Shown: positions 13,001 through 22,672, counted from the stretch's first letter. The stretch is DNA of 64,000 bases from Lycocorax pyrrhopterus obiensis (GCA_014706295.1 JACSVZ010000004.1:86559047-86623046), one strand, 5' to 3'. A program made the numbers and translations. The notes: generated by a model not told the origin, from the sequence alone.

Positions 13001-16000
13001 TTACTGAGCTCTTTTCCTTTCTTTGCTTTTCTTTGCCAATAGCAAGGGTCAACAAACAAGGCCACACATGGGATGTTGTTGAGCATTAAAAGACCAAGAT
13101 ATACTGCAGAAAATTTTCCCCCTACAGTTTCGTTTGCTTCTTGGCAAGTTCTTCAGGCAGTTCTGTTGATGCTTCCAACATTTTCTCCTGGTGTTTTTAC
13201 ACTGGCTTCTTGCCTCTAATGTTTCTCTACAGTAGATGTGACTTCCCCAGTGTTCTCTGGTTCTTAGTGCCTTCTAGCCCCTTTAACATTTAGTTCAGAT
13301 AGCTCAACTTGCAAGTCTTTTTTGTAAATATAGTCCATAGTGGTAAAACGAATTAAAATTAAAACAAAACAAAACAAAACACCTCCTAGCTATAAAACCA
13401 GCATGATTTCAGATCTCAGCACGTATAGTTTCTAGTATAGCCACAGGTAGCTACATAAGCACCATGTGTTTATCTCTGAGCCTTGCTGACTGTTTAAATG
13501 AAAAAAACACCTTTGCAATTATGTAGTAGAAATGAGCATGTACAAATCGACATGAGGTTACTAAGAGGATCACTTCTCTATGACTATGACATTCAAGATG
13601 ACAATATCAAGAAAATAAATTACAACTACAACTTTGGAAGAAGTTGTATCTGAATTATGTATGACTTTTGAAGGTATGGTCTGCTTTTCAGGTCAGGCAC
13701 CTGAACTGGCCATCTTTCCAGCAGTACTCTTAGGCACTTGAATGACACCTGTCACATTTTGTCTCATTTCTCTGTTTCTTTAAGAGCATAAACTACCTGT
13801 TTGATTTTACAGGCTAGCTCATAAAACTGATTAATCTGACACTGAATTTAAAGCTTGCTACCCTGTAGGAATTCTTGTAGAGAACTCTGGGCGTTGTTAC
13901 TGATATAGACCAAGCCAGGAAGCTTTGAATTTTTCTAATGTCAAGAATTTTGATAAGTAATATAGGAAATGTTACAAAGTAATATAAATACTATAATTTA
14001 AATTCAGTGTAAGTCTATGGAGACTGTAGGCTGAAATGAGTATTTCTTAAACTTCTATTATTTGCTTCAGTACGTTTGTAATATATAATAGTCCTGTTCT
14101 GTTTACACAATTCCATCTAAAGTAGTTGGAAATAGAGAAAGAAATTTTTTGTAGCAACTGATAACATTATGCAGAAGCTTTGAAAAAATGGGAGGAAAAA
14201 ACTCATAAGGGAGCAAACATGACTTTAATCTTGGGCACATACTGATGTTTTGCTGGCTCCAGAGCAGGGGAAGAGTTCCACATGAACTATTGCAGTAGGT
14301 AATTCCATACATAGAACCATTGCTTTGGTGAAGATATATCAAAATACTTTCCAGCATTTTTTTTTTTTACCTTTTCCACTGAAGCAAATAGACTACAGTT
14401 ACCATCGATCAGATGGGGAAAAAAAAGAAACAAAAAAATCCCTAACTGAAATAAATTTTTCTTTTTTTGTCTTCTACACTGCAGATATAATGTAAAAGGC
14501 TTGGTTATTGTAGTAAGTTTTCAGGAACTAAAGTGGTGCCAGAATTCTACATTCAATTTTTCCGGCCTTCTAAGGATTTTAACATACTATAAAAAATTTT
14601 CTAATTCTCAGAAAAAAGTGATTAAAACCCTTCCTTCCATGTGTTATTAATGAATATTATTTTTTTTTATTAATTTGTAAGTAAAATGAGTCTTTAAAAT
14701 TAAGAAAAGGTAATTTATTTCTAGTTCTCTTTGGTAATTTTATCTGAAACATCTACTAAGGAATCTGAAAACTTCAATACATTTTAGCAAAGTAGATCTC
14801 ATCAATATCAAGTTAATTTTCACTGACATCACATTAATTTTATGAAGATCTTTAATAAAGATTTCTCTGAATATGTTTGTTTGGTGCTACCTAGCTTCCA
14901 AATGATCTGTGAACATATAATTGGCTTTTCATCAATTTTTCATTCCAGAAAGGTGAGAAAGGAGATCCAGGCATTCAAGGCATCAGTGGACAAAAAGGAG
15001 AATCTGGTGTCCAGGGTTTGATTGGACCTCCTGGTCTCAGAGGTCAGCCAGGAGATAGAGGACCCCCGGGACCACCTGGATCAGATGGAAAACCCGTATG
15101 TATGGGATTTCAAACTTCCCATTTTGGGTACCTTAAAACCTGCAAAGAAATGCATGCTCTGTTATTTCAACTGTTCTCTGTTCCATTTAGGCACGAGAAT
15201 TTTCAGAAGAATTTATTCGACAGGTGTGTTCAGATGTACTGAGAAGTAAGTTTGAAAGCTTCTTTACTGTTGTTTCCTTGTTTGAAGTGCTAAAGAAGTT
15301 TCCTGATAATTATAGAATTTCTTGAAAGCAACTTCCATATTGCCAATTTATCCCTTGTTTTCCTACACTTGTGGAACTATATTTCCACATCACAGGTTCC
15401 ATACTTTACCGTCTTGTTTCAAAGGTATTATATTCTCTTAAGAGAGGGAACTGATTTTGTATTAGTGGTTGGGGGCAATGCTTCTATTGTTACAACACTT
15501 TAAGCTATTTTTTCTTTGAATTCTCCCAGCCCAGTTGCCCATCATTCTCCAGAGTGGAAGACTACAAAACTGTAACCATTGTCAGTCCCAAAGTGCTCCC
15601 CCAGGACTTCCGGGACCACCAGGTCCAAGAGGCCCTGAAGGCCCAAGAGGATTTCCTGGTTTACCAGGGAACGATGGCATTCCAGGGCTGATGGGCATCC
15701 CAGGTCGCCCTGGGGCTCGTGGGACAAGAGGTACAGTGTGCTCGTGTCACGGTGCTAAAGGCCTTTATGCCTTGGTTTTCTGCTTCTAGTTTTGAATGGG
15801 ATTAGTGCAGGGTGGAGTAAGAGAATAGCTGGGCTTGTATGGCTGAGTGGAATTGTGAACATGGAGCAGTATGGATGTTTCACAGCTTTTGGGGAACGCG
15901 TGAGAGAAGACAGAATACAAGAACGCAGGCAGATAGTTATTGTTCAGTTCTACTATAGTCAAACTCTGTTTTGATCTTTTTAGAGAGTTCTTAGTCTCAT

Positions 16001-18187
16001 GTAAATGTTTCTACCTGCATTTAGATTATTTTTTTTGATCAAATATGTCTAGACATAGATTTCAAAGTATTTCCATGTTTTATGGTTTCTTTTCTACCAA
16101 ATTTGTTTGTTTCTGCTATTTTAGGGAACAGTATTTATTCACTGGCTACTTACTATCTGTGTTGATTTTTGACATCCAACTTTTATACTCCTTTTGATTT
16201 CCCAACTTTTTGTCCTTTTGTTCTTTTCATCTCAAAAGGATTTTTGCTCCTTTCTTTATGATTTTCTTAAACATTCTGGATTCTTTTTAGGCAGGCTAAG
16301 GTTTATGCTATCAGCTGTCCAAGCATTCCAACTGATTTCAGTGATGTATTTGCAGACTTTATATTAAGGACATGTATATACTCTGGAACTAGAGCAAGAA
16401 ACTGGGTGGAGTCCATAATTTGGTAACTGGTAGCATCAAAATAATCAAGAAGGCTGTATGAAATACAGCTAGCTAGTAATGTGCCAATGGTAAGCAGACC
16501 AATGGCTGGTAATTATTTACTTCCTTTGTGACTTATTAACTGTGATCTAGCACACCAAATTTATTTTGGATGTAATGATGATTTGCTTGTACTGTTTTTA
16601 TAATTTAATCTCCAGTAGGAGAATATGCCGTCTTCCTCTGGAGCTGACACCAGCAGTTCTGGTTATTCCATAAGAGTTGGAAAAATAGATATATGTTTCT
16701 ATGAAGAAACTGAATTTACTGGGTTGTACTAGTGCAAGAGAGCTCATATTTTGACCCTCACTGTATTTCTCTAGTGGAGATTTAATTCTGCTCTGTGTGT
16801 TGTGGAACATTTTCTATATATTCTGTATTCCACAGGAATTATGATGAAAAACTTACACCTCCTTCATACAACATATTAAAAACTTTGCTGATAGGAAGGC
16901 AATGACAGCAAATCTCTTAATTACCTACATCTATTCCCTCAGCTGATAGTGGCTGTCTGCTTAACTGTTGCTACATCAGCTCTAAATTCAGTAGAAATTA
17001 GGATAATTCAGAACCCTGTCACACTGTGCAGGTTACAAGAAAAGGCTTGTTTTAAATCCCATTATTTGCTTCTGAAATACTACATATTTAATTCAATAAA
17101 TATTATCAAATGCTGATTTTTGACTTCATTGCATGAAAATGATGTGCAAAGATATGCATGTGTTTGCTAATTCACAGGACTGCCAGGGAAGAATGGTGCA
17201 AAAGGCAATCAAGGAGTTGGTGTTCCTGGGATCCAAGGCCCCCCAGGACCTCCAGGTGAGGGATGGTTCAGGTGTGCAGATTCAGTGCATGCTAATATTT
17301 TTTTTTTAAATGTGGTTTAGAAAAAATGTTGATGTAATTTGGAAAAGCTTACATAGTTTGTACACGTCTTAATTACCATATATGTTTTAGGGTAATGCCT
17401 GTCTCTTGCATACCCTAAAAATTGCGATAGAAAACTTTATTTAATATAAGACAGGTCCTGTAGAGATTGGTATCTGAGACTGCTGTTTCTTGATAGATGA
17501 ACCCTGAAGTCAACCATAATCTGAAAATTGAGCCCTGATATGATGATGTGACTTGTAAGCGTTGCTTAGCGAGGGAAAATATTCTTCCTAACATTAGTGT
17601 ATGCATACAAAATGTAAAGTTGAGTGTTTGGAAGATATATTAGGGCCTGATTCAAAGCCAGAGAAACAAATAGAAATAGGGGGACTGATTCTTGCCATGG
17701 TGGTTCCAGATTACATGATAAAGTAGAATAGTGTACTAAAGCAAATTTTCATATTTTCCTTTAAAAGATATTTTTATTTAAAGTGTTTTCCACATACTTA
17801 AAAAAATCTTTATAAGATACCATGTTATTTATATAATTATATAAGCAGTTTGTGACAAGGAGTGTTTTTTGCAGGAAATGAAGTTTTCTTTATCTGCATA
17901 CTTCACCAAAGAGCAGGAGCATTGTGGGTCCATACTTGCTCATTTTCATTTTAATAGTAATGTATTTATTTATTTATTTATTGCATGTGTATTATTAAGG
18001 TCCTGAAGGTCCACCAGGGATGAGTAAGGAAGGACGTCCTGGAGAGCGCGGGCAGCCTGGTAAAGACGGAGATCGTGGCACTCCAGGAATGCCAGGACCA
18101 GTTGGACCCCCTGGAATTTGTGACCCATCACTGTGTTTTAGTGTAATTGTGGGGAGAGATCCATTTAGAAAAGGACCAAATTATTAA
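4014..18187 (+). CDS. COL21A1: COL21A1, C-terminal 320 residues (11 exons, 5' part outside window)
   Basis: This is the 3' part of the gene for collagen alpha-1(XXI), a secreted FACIT collagen of the extracellular matrix; family members form trimers and associate with larger fibrils. Joined exons: 4014-4067, 5398-5451, 5969-6040, 9265-9300, 9998-10042, 12078-12110, 14949-15095, 15191-15245, 15530-15730, 17178-17255, 18000-18187. All introns are GT/AG, the frame is open throughout and Gly-X-Y register continues across every collagenous junction. Domain order is 147 residues of helix, a non-collagenous segment beginning [13 protein letters not shown], a second helix with two imperfections, a CDPSLC junction (FACIT Cys-X4-Cys) and a tail ending FRKGPNY. 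The COL21A1 assignment rests on remembered family sequence for the non-collagenous segment and tail. COL22A1 and other FACITs have different tails. The N-terminal VWA and thrombospondin-like domains expected for the family are not in the window. No frameshift or stop is seen. Extra small in-frame exons that I missed cannot be excluded. Confidence 0.9.
4584..4615. repeat. Perfect 14-bp inverted repeat, 4-nt loop
   Basis: The arm AATTTAATCCAAAA (4584-4597) and its exact reverse complement (4602-4615) are separated by TGAG. It lies in the intron between exons a and b. It may be the remnant of a small foldback element or chance in AT-rich DNA. Confidence 0.75.
5398..5451 (+). CDS. COL21A1: COL21A1 exon b (54 bp, collagenous)
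   Basis: Six Gly-X-Y triplets, from GDKGEPG to GSSGAK. The acceptor is TAG at 5395-5397 and the donor is GTAAAT at 5452. Phase 0 at both ends, matching exons a and c. Confidence 0.9.
5969..6040 (+). CDS. COL21A1: COL21A1 exon c (72 bp, collagenous)
   Basis: Eight triplets, GELGVPG through GTQGLK, rich in proline at position X or Y. The acceptor is CAG ending at 5968 and the donor is GTAAGT at 6041. Phase 0 at both ends. Confidence 0.9.
6238..7531 (-). mobile_element. Avian ERV LTR (solo-type), interrupted by a CR1
   Basis: Two parts of one LTR, 6238-6619 and about 7363-7531, read on the minus strand and are separated by a CR1. The 6-bp direct repeat GGCATT at 6232-6237 and 7532-7537 flanks the unit exactly, as expected for a target-site duplication of an ERVK-type (class II) retrovirus. 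The left end is TGTGGTGGGTTGA on the plus strand, the reverse complement of a terminal ...CCACCACA. On the minus strand there is a poly(A)-type ATTAAA (plus strand TTTAAT, 6363-6368) and a TATA-like AATAAAAG (plus strand CTTTTATT). The LTR layout matches an abundant songbird LTR family from memory; I give no family name. There is no internal coding region, so it is a solo LTR, and its other terminus has decayed from the TG/CA rule. Confidence 0.75.
6620..7362 (-). mobile_element. CR1 LINE, 5'-truncated, nested in the LTR
   Basis: The plus strand begins with the CR1 3' tail in reverse (ATAGAACCATAGAATGG) and the conserved AAAGATCATCTAGTTCCAAC block, then continues through the CR1 3' region to the end of the reverse transcriptase ORF. 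Minus-strand frames contain the typical CR1 words, for example [21 protein letters not shown] on the complement of about 7015-7085. Frames are broken, so it is not active. It sits within an LTR and is therefore younger than that LTR. The right boundary is set from where LTR-like sequence resumes and is good to about 10 bases. Confidence 0.88.
9265..9300 (+). CDS. COL21A1: COL21A1 exon d (36 bp, collagenous)
   Basis: Four triplets, [12 protein letters not shown]. The acceptor is ACAG ending at 9264 and the donor is GTATAT at 9301, weaker than the consensus. The Gly-X-Y register fits both neighbours. The exon is short, but 36 bp is a usual collagen exon size. Confidence 0.85.
9998..10042 (+). 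CDS. COL21A1: COL21A1 exon e (45 bp, collagenous)
   Basis: Five triplets, [15 protein letters not shown]. The acceptor is AAG ending at 9997 after a T-rich tract, and the donor is GTACTG at 10043. A lysine/arginine-rich stretch of the helix. 45 bp is a standard collagen exon length. Confidence 0.87.
10043..12077 (+). other. COL21A1: COL21A1 intron
   Basis: Apart from the CR1 fragment at 10250-10510 this holds no recognised element. A glycine-rich looking stretch at about 11028-11075 does not keep the Gly-X-Y spacing and has no splice sites. Confidence 0.6.
10250..10510 (+). mobile_element. Degenerate CR1 fragment
   Basis: The order of CR1 3' words is kept on the plus strand: GAAGATGGAGC, a decayed dGGAACACAGGAACTT stretch, GACACTGGAACAGGCTG, and finally a TTCCAACCTACATG-type end with TTTCTGTGTTCTG. 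It is strongly diverged and has small gaps. It lies in the intron between exons e and f. Confidence 0.65.
12078..12110 (+). CDS. COL21A1: COL21A1 exon f (33 bp, ends inside a triplet)
   Basis: Eleven codons, [11 protein letters not shown]. The acceptor is AAAG ending at 12077 and the donor is GTAAGT at 12111. It ends two residues into a Gly-X-Y triplet; the next exon starts with the missing Y residue (Lys), so the pair together encodes 60 residues, exactly 20 triplets. This off-register junction argues that the two exons are truly adjacent. Confidence 0.87.
12111..14948 (+). other. COL21A1: COL21A1 intron
   Basis: A 2.8-kb AT-rich intron. The only distinct items are a short AAAAC repeat (13361-13381) and runs of T. 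No CR1 or LTR is recognised and no exon signal. Confidence 0.6.
13361..13381 (+). repeat. (AAAAC)n microsatellite
   Basis: About four tandem units of AAAAC in an intron. Confidence 0.8.
14949..15095 (+). CDS. COL21A1: COL21A1 exon g (147 bp, end of upstream helix)
   Basis: 49 codons starting KGEKGDPG and ending GSDGKP. Apart from the leading Lys, every third residue is Gly. The acceptor is CAG ending at 14948 and the donor is GTATGT at 15096. This is the last exon of the upstream triple helix; the following exon is non-collagenous. Proline density rises near the end (RGPPGPPG), as expected for a helix-stabilising end. Confidence 0.92.
15191..15245 (+). CDS. COL21A1: COL21A1 exon h (non-collagenous segment, 55 bp)
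   Basis: 18 codons, [18 protein letters not shown], plus one base that starts a codon completed in exon i. The acceptor is TAG ending at 15190, only 95 bases after exon g, and the donor is GTAAGT at 15246. There are no Gly-X-Y repeats. The amphipathic pattern with one Cys is typical of the linker between FACIT helices, which helps chains register (family knowledge). Confidence 0.9.
15530..15730 (+). CDS. COL21A1: COL21A1 exon i (linker end and start of C-terminal helix, 201 bp)
   Basis: The exon completes a Thr codon with exon h, continues [17 protein letters not shown] with a Cys-X2-Cys pair, and enters Gly-X-Y sequence at [11 protein letters not shown]. It ends with a single G (phase 1) of a Gly codon completed in exon j. 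The acceptor is CAG ending at 15529 and the donor is GTACAG at 15731. The three cysteines of exons h and i could form interchain disulphides (inference). Confidence 0.92.
15731..17177 (+). other. COL21A1: COL21A1 intron
   Basis: A 1.4-kb intron between exons i and j. I see no repeat family and no additional exon. Confidence 0.6.
17178..17255 (+). CDS. COL21A1: COL21A1 exon j (78 bp, helix with a G1G imperfection)
   Basis: Phase 1 at both ends. It encodes [11 protein letters not shown] then [14 protein letters not shown]. The residues GNQGVGVPG contain only one residue between two glycines, a break in the triplet repeat. The acceptor is ACAG ending at 17177 and the donor is GTGAGG at 17256. 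FACIT COL1 helices typically contain two short imperfections; this is the first, and the second is in the last exon. Confidence 0.9.
17256..17999 (+). other. COL21A1: COL21A1 last intron, with ATTT repeat near its end
   Basis: A 744-base intron. At 17964-17983 there is an (ATTT)n tract, followed by a TTGCATGTGTATTATTAAG acceptor. The tract takes the place of the pyrimidine tract but is spaced by purines. Confidence 0.7.
17964..17983 (+). repeat. (ATTT)n microsatellite next to the last splice acceptor
   Basis: Five units of ATTT, 16 bases before the terminal exon of COL21A1. Length changes could affect splicing (inference). Confidence 0.8.
18000..18187 (+). CDS. COL21A1: COL21A1 last coding exon (188 coding bp)
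   Basis: Completes a Gly codon, then [14 protein letters not shown] with four residues between glycines (MSKE, second imperfection), followed by regular triplets to GPPGIC. The collagen helix ends at the Cys-X4-Cys junction CDPSLC, and the chain ends [16 protein letters not shown], stop TAA at 18185-18187. The tail is the main basis for calling COL21A1. The acceptor is AAG ending at 17999, preceded by an ATTT repeat and a purine-containing stretch rather than a clean pyrimidine tract. Confidence 0.92.
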
Positions 18188-18950
18188 TTTGTGATATGAT
18201 AATTTAGAGGAATAGTTACGGTGCTTATCTTTCATGGTCTTTCAAATCTCAGGAAGGTGACCAGCAATAAGCCCATAAGAAGGAACAAAAGTACCTCTGA
18301 CATTAAAGCATTAAAAATAATGTTCTCAAAGGTTATACATTCCTTTAGACAAGAAACTCCAAAACTTCAATCACTTTTTTTTTTTCATACCTTGCACTGG
18401 TTGAATCTCAAGTGTTTTTAAAGAGATTATCAGTTTTAATAGAAATGAAATTAAAGATAATAGTTGGTATTTAGTATTTAATGTCTTATCATTCTCCTTT
18501 TATCTCTTTTTACCAAAGAAAGTCCTTTGCAAAATTGCTGGAAACACCACTGGGAGCAGAATTAGGTCTTAAATGGCATTGGTCAGGTATAAATAACTGT
18601 GAAATTTTTCACATGCAGCCAACATACACAGTATTTGATTTTTAAAGAATATGGCTGGCTTTGATGTCATATGTGTGCAAATTTAATTGCCTTGTGTACA
18701 TTTCATATGTCATAGCTCCAGGTGTTCTGTGAGTGAAAGCATGTATCAGATTTTTATCAATTAAGACAGATACTTGCACTCATCATGGAAGAAATGTCAC
18801 CTATTTTGCCATGCATCTCTGTTTAAAACCGAGGTGAAATGCAAGGGTAGAACTACAGGTTCAAGGGCCAAAGTGTTATTGAAGATGGTACTGTCAACTA
18901 CTAAATGTCAAAAGTTTCCATATGGGTGATTCAACTCGTATGAAAATACC

Positions 18951-18962
18951 ATTAAAAATAAA
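18951..18962 (+). terminator. COL21A1: Candidate proximal poly(A) signal
   Basis: ATTAAA directly followed by AATAAA, about 765 bases after the stop codon. The downstream GT-rich element is weak. This is a candidate only. Confidence 0.35.
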
Positions 18963-20326
18963 AAAGAGCAAAACACTGGCATAGCTGGCTTCTAGCTATG
19001 ATTTAACAAAATTAAAGATTAAAATGTTTGCACAACCCCAATGTAACAGTTCTGTGTAATGAAGTGTCAAGTTATATACCCTTTGCTGTTTCTCCTCAAG
19101 GACTGCGTTGCCAAATTGAAGAAGCAGGTCTACAAGCAGAAAGGTCTAACTGGTGGCTGACCAGCTGCAATGTTTGTTATGCTGTTTCCTTTTTCATTTT
19201 AAGCCAGCTGTGTGTAATTTTCATTGTATGCTTTGCTAATTAAGTGTATTGCTTGCTTTTACATAAAGAGCAAAGGCACAGTTCCCATGAGAATTTAAAA
19301 TCCATTTCTTAAATTGAGGCAGAGTCCTGTATTGAAGTTAACCGGTGCTTCATAAATCACTTTTTCTAATGTGTTGTTTTTCTGTTGTCCTAGTATCAGA
19401 GACTGTTAATATGCTTGACATTCAAGGTAAAATAAAAGACACACTTTCCAATAACATGTATGGTGCTGTGAGTTATGAGTCTGAGAGGAAGCAAAACCAA
19501 AACCAACCAAACAAGAGCAAGCCAGAAGGACCTCTGACTGCAGTGAATACAAACAGAAGACCAGAATTCCTTACTTGTAGAAGAATCCTCTTGATTTTCA
19601 GCCAGTCTGATTCATAGCTTTGTTTATGATTTCATTTGATCAAATTAACACATATATCAAGCTTAAGTTTTAAAAGTAGTGGTGGTTTTGTCACCCCATT
19701 AGTCCTATTTGACTAATATTTTGAGAGTTATTTCTGAATGATTGACTGAGGATCTATGAGTAATTTCCAGTCTGCATCTATTATTTGGCCCTTTCTTGTA
19801 GTTTTTGATATGTCTGGCCAATTTTGATTTGAGCTCAGCTTTTGCTTTTCTGTCTGCATTTCTGTGCACTGTAGCAGTGCCCTTGTAGTTCTTGACAGGT
19901 GTTTGCTTTTCCAACTCTGGTGCGCTTCTCTTTTGAGCAGACTTGGAAGCTCACAGTTCCGCCAAGGTGGTGGTCTCTTACTCTGCCTACTTCTCTACCT
20001 TTAAAGGGGATGAACTGTTTTTGTACTTCCAGGAAGAGAGTTTTAGAAAAACTCCCTGGCAGGTGGTAGCTCCTTTATCCCTCATGGAATCTTCCCATGA
20101 AATCCTTCCCAATTTAGTTCTGAGAGAGCTGAAATTTTCTCTTCTAAAATTTAAAACGTTTGTTCTAGTACTAACTTTCAGTGTGCTCCAGTTCCTCCTG
20201 TTTGAACCCCAGGCTGTGTGCATTGATATGCATACACTGGAGGTGATTGGTCTTCTGGTTGTCATTTTGTCAGGCAGCTAAGGAACATTTGTCTTAATTT
20301 CTTTTTTTCTTTTTTTTTTCCATACA

Positions 20327-20332
20327 AATAAA
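20327..20332 (+). terminator. COL21A1: Candidate distal poly(A) signal
   Basis: AATAAA preceded by a long T tract (20300-20319) and followed by pyrimidine-rich then GT-containing sequence at about 20343-20370, the usual arrangement of a cleavage site. Confidence 0.35.
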
Positions 20333-21247
20333 AGAGATAGTTACTTCTCCTCTGCTCCTTCTGGTATGTAAAGTAGCTCAGTCTGGCCTAGCACGAATAT
20401 TTCTGTACAGTCGTGCTCAAAGAGTACAGTCTAAGCTAGTTACAGCTTTAAAGCAAAATCTCATGTTGGACCTATTTTATTTTGTATGATAAGATGGTAA
20501 GAAAGACTGATTTAGTAAACTAAATAGTTAAGAGGCTTCATTGAATGTAAAACCAACTTCAAACCCTTGATCTGCAAAAGGAGGAGATTTGAAGCTGAAT
20601 CTATTCGATTGCCTAAACTGCTGGGCTGTTTGGATGCTTTGAGCTTTAGTGCTGCTGTGTCTTTGGTATTGTGCTCTGAATTTGAGTCTGTGCAACTGTC
20701 ACATTTTTACAAAAAGGATTTGGTTTTGGCAAACTGGAATTTTCCAGAGGACATGCTAGCAATCTAGTCTATGCAGGTGCCTTTTAGAAGGTTAGTAGTA
20801 ACAATGTAACTTAAATAAATGAAATCAAACACTTTGAAAATGTAGTTCTACATTATTAAATACCCAGGAGCAGTATAGGAAGTGTCTTGCATCCCACTGA
20901 AATGCGTATGTTACAAGCCTAGGAACCTGTGATTTCAATTATTGCTCCTTAAAAGAGTTTATCAAGACAGAATTTAGCAAACTTCACAATCATTTAATTT
21001 TCTGACTTCATTTGATGTAGTGGGATTATACAGCAGTGTAGGTGTGTCCCAGCTTGTATCTTGATTGGATCTTTTAACTGAGAATATGAATATATTTCCA
21101 GATCTTCATCTGATTCTACAGTAAGAAGTTAAACAAATGGTATAAACTTGAGTATTATCCAGTTAATGATCCACAGGAGAGAGACTTTTATTTGCTATTG
21201 ATGCAAACTGTATGAGGTTCTTGCAGATGTTGATCTTCAGTCAGAAG

Positions 21248-21269
21248 CTGTGAATTAAAAAATTCACAG
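21248..21269. repeat. Perfect 9-bp stem hairpin, 4-nt loop
   Basis: CTGTGAATT (21248-21256) pairs with AATTCACAG (21261-21269); the loop is AAAA. No following T run, so it is not a terminator-like structure. Confidence 0.7.
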
Positions 21270-21896
21270 TGCAACATGGCACCATCTAACTACAGATATT
21301 CTCTGGAAATAGTTACTAGAAACTCTGTTAACTGACACTTACTTACTCTCCTCATGATAGTCTTTAAAACTGGATCTTGGGCTAATTTTTAAGCAGAGGG
21401 CAAGATGCAAAAAGAATTTGTGGATTTTTTTTTAGTAGCATCTTGCTGTCTAATCTTGAGTTAAGAAATATTCTCGCTGGTTGGTCTAGCGCCTGTTGGT
21501 GTCAGTAGAGGAACTATGATTCACTACACTAAATTTTTAGTATGGCTTCAACTCATAATATGTCTGTGTGCATAAAGTAGATTTAATATTTACCACTTTA
21601 CTGTGCTCATTGATTGCTATTGTCTCTCAGATGCTGAGGCATGTACTTGGACATAAAGATGCAGAACGGAAAAGTATTACTGTGGGAACTGGATTTCTTA
21701 ATGAAAGCCTAGTGCTGTACGGATGGAGCTCAGCAATTTTCACCTCTGAGAATCATGATCTTAGAGAAGTTTGGAGTAAATACATATGGAGTGATGTGTC
21801 TATATATAAATATATATGATTTAGTAAACGACCAGATGTCACAGATGGTTTCCACATGTGCAGATTTATTTGGTGAATATATACATGTATATACTG

Positions 21897-21932
21897 TCTG
21901 TGTGTATGTATATGTGTGTGTGTGTGTATGTA
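21897..21932 (+). repeat. (TG)n microsatellite
   Basis: Imperfect TG repeat with TATG interruptions, preceded by TATA-rich sequence from 21800. Confidence 0.85.
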
Positions 21933-22008
21933 CCATTCTCAGTTCTTCATTTGTTTAATTGAAAGATATCATAGTTTTAAAAATAAAAATAAAAAAGTAA
22001 AAGGATAA

Positions 22009-22672
22009 AATAATAAAATCATAAAATCATAGAATAGCTTGGGTTGGAAAGAACCTTAAAGATCAACTAGTTCCAACTTCCTGCCATGGGCAGGGATATC
22101 TCCTTCCACGAGACCATCCAACCTGTCCTTGAACACTGTCAGGGATGGGGCATCCACAACTTCTCTGGGCAACCTGTTCCAATGTCTCACCACCCTGACA
22201 GTTTCTTCCTAACAATCCCAATTCTCTTTCTTCCTAAGAGAGGTGCTCCATCCCTCTGATCATCTTGGTGACCCTCCTCTGGACTCGCTCCAACAGGTCC
22301 ATGTCCTTCCTGTGCTGGGTACCCCAGAGCTGGATGCAGCACTGCAGGTGGGGTCTCACCAGAGCAGAGCAGAGGGGCAGAATCCCCTCCCTCACCTGCT
22401 GCTCACGCTGCTTTTGGTGCAGCCCAGGACACGTTTGGCTCTCTGGGCTGCGAGTTGACATTGCCAGGCCAGCCTCTCATCCACCAGCAGCCCCAAGTCT
22501 TTCCCATCAGGGCTGCTCTCGATCTGCTCATCCCCCAGCCTGGATTGATACCAGAGGCTGCCCTGACCCAGGTGCAGCACCTTGCACTAGGTCTCATTAA
22601 ACCCCATGAGATTCCCATGGGCTCACTTCTCGGGATTGTCCATGCCCCTGAGGATGGTATCCTGTCCTGCTA
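22009..22672 (-). mobile_element. CR1 LINE, 5'-truncated
   Basis: The plus strand begins with the reversed 3' microsatellite of CR1 (tandem AAATCATA units ending ATCATAGAATAG), then GGGTTGGAAAGAACCTTAAA and AGTTCCAAC, and runs through the CR1 3' UTR and the last part of its reverse transcriptase ORF on the minus strand. Minus-strand frames include [20 protein letters not shown] and the KSSVASR/KSSVSSR word, split between frames. It is a little better preserved than the copy at 6.6 kb, but interrupted by frameshifts, so not coding. Confidence 0.92.

Larger units (their letters stand above)
18188..20345 (+). other. COL21A1: COL21A1 3'UTR region, end uncertain
   Basis: Sequence following the stop codon, with no further coding signal. 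Possible poly(A) hexamers are ATTAAA at 18302 and 18450, the pair ATTAAA/AATAAA at 18951-18962, AATAAA at 20327-20332 and AATAAA at 20814-20819. The 20327 hexamer is followed within about 30 bases by T-rich and GT-containing sequence, so a UTR of about 2.15 kb is as plausible as one of about 0.8 kb. Transcript data would decide. ORFs of 66-112 codons here have no family features. Confidence 0.5.
20346..22008. other. Intergenic, few features
   Basis: AT-rich sequence downstream of the COL21A1 3'UTR. It contains a 9-bp stem hairpin (21248-21269), a TG microsatellite (21897-21932) and an A-rich stretch (21979-22020) running into the CR1 tail. No gene is recognised. Confidence 0.6.

Noticed and set aside
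15731..15789. Open reading continuing past exon i
   Set aside because: It runs through the donor GTACAG and loses Gly-X-Y at once; exon j at 17178 continues the register exactly.
19943..20281. 112-codon ORF after COL21A1
   Set aside because: Within the probable 3'UTR; opposed by a 92-codon ORF on the other strand; no features.
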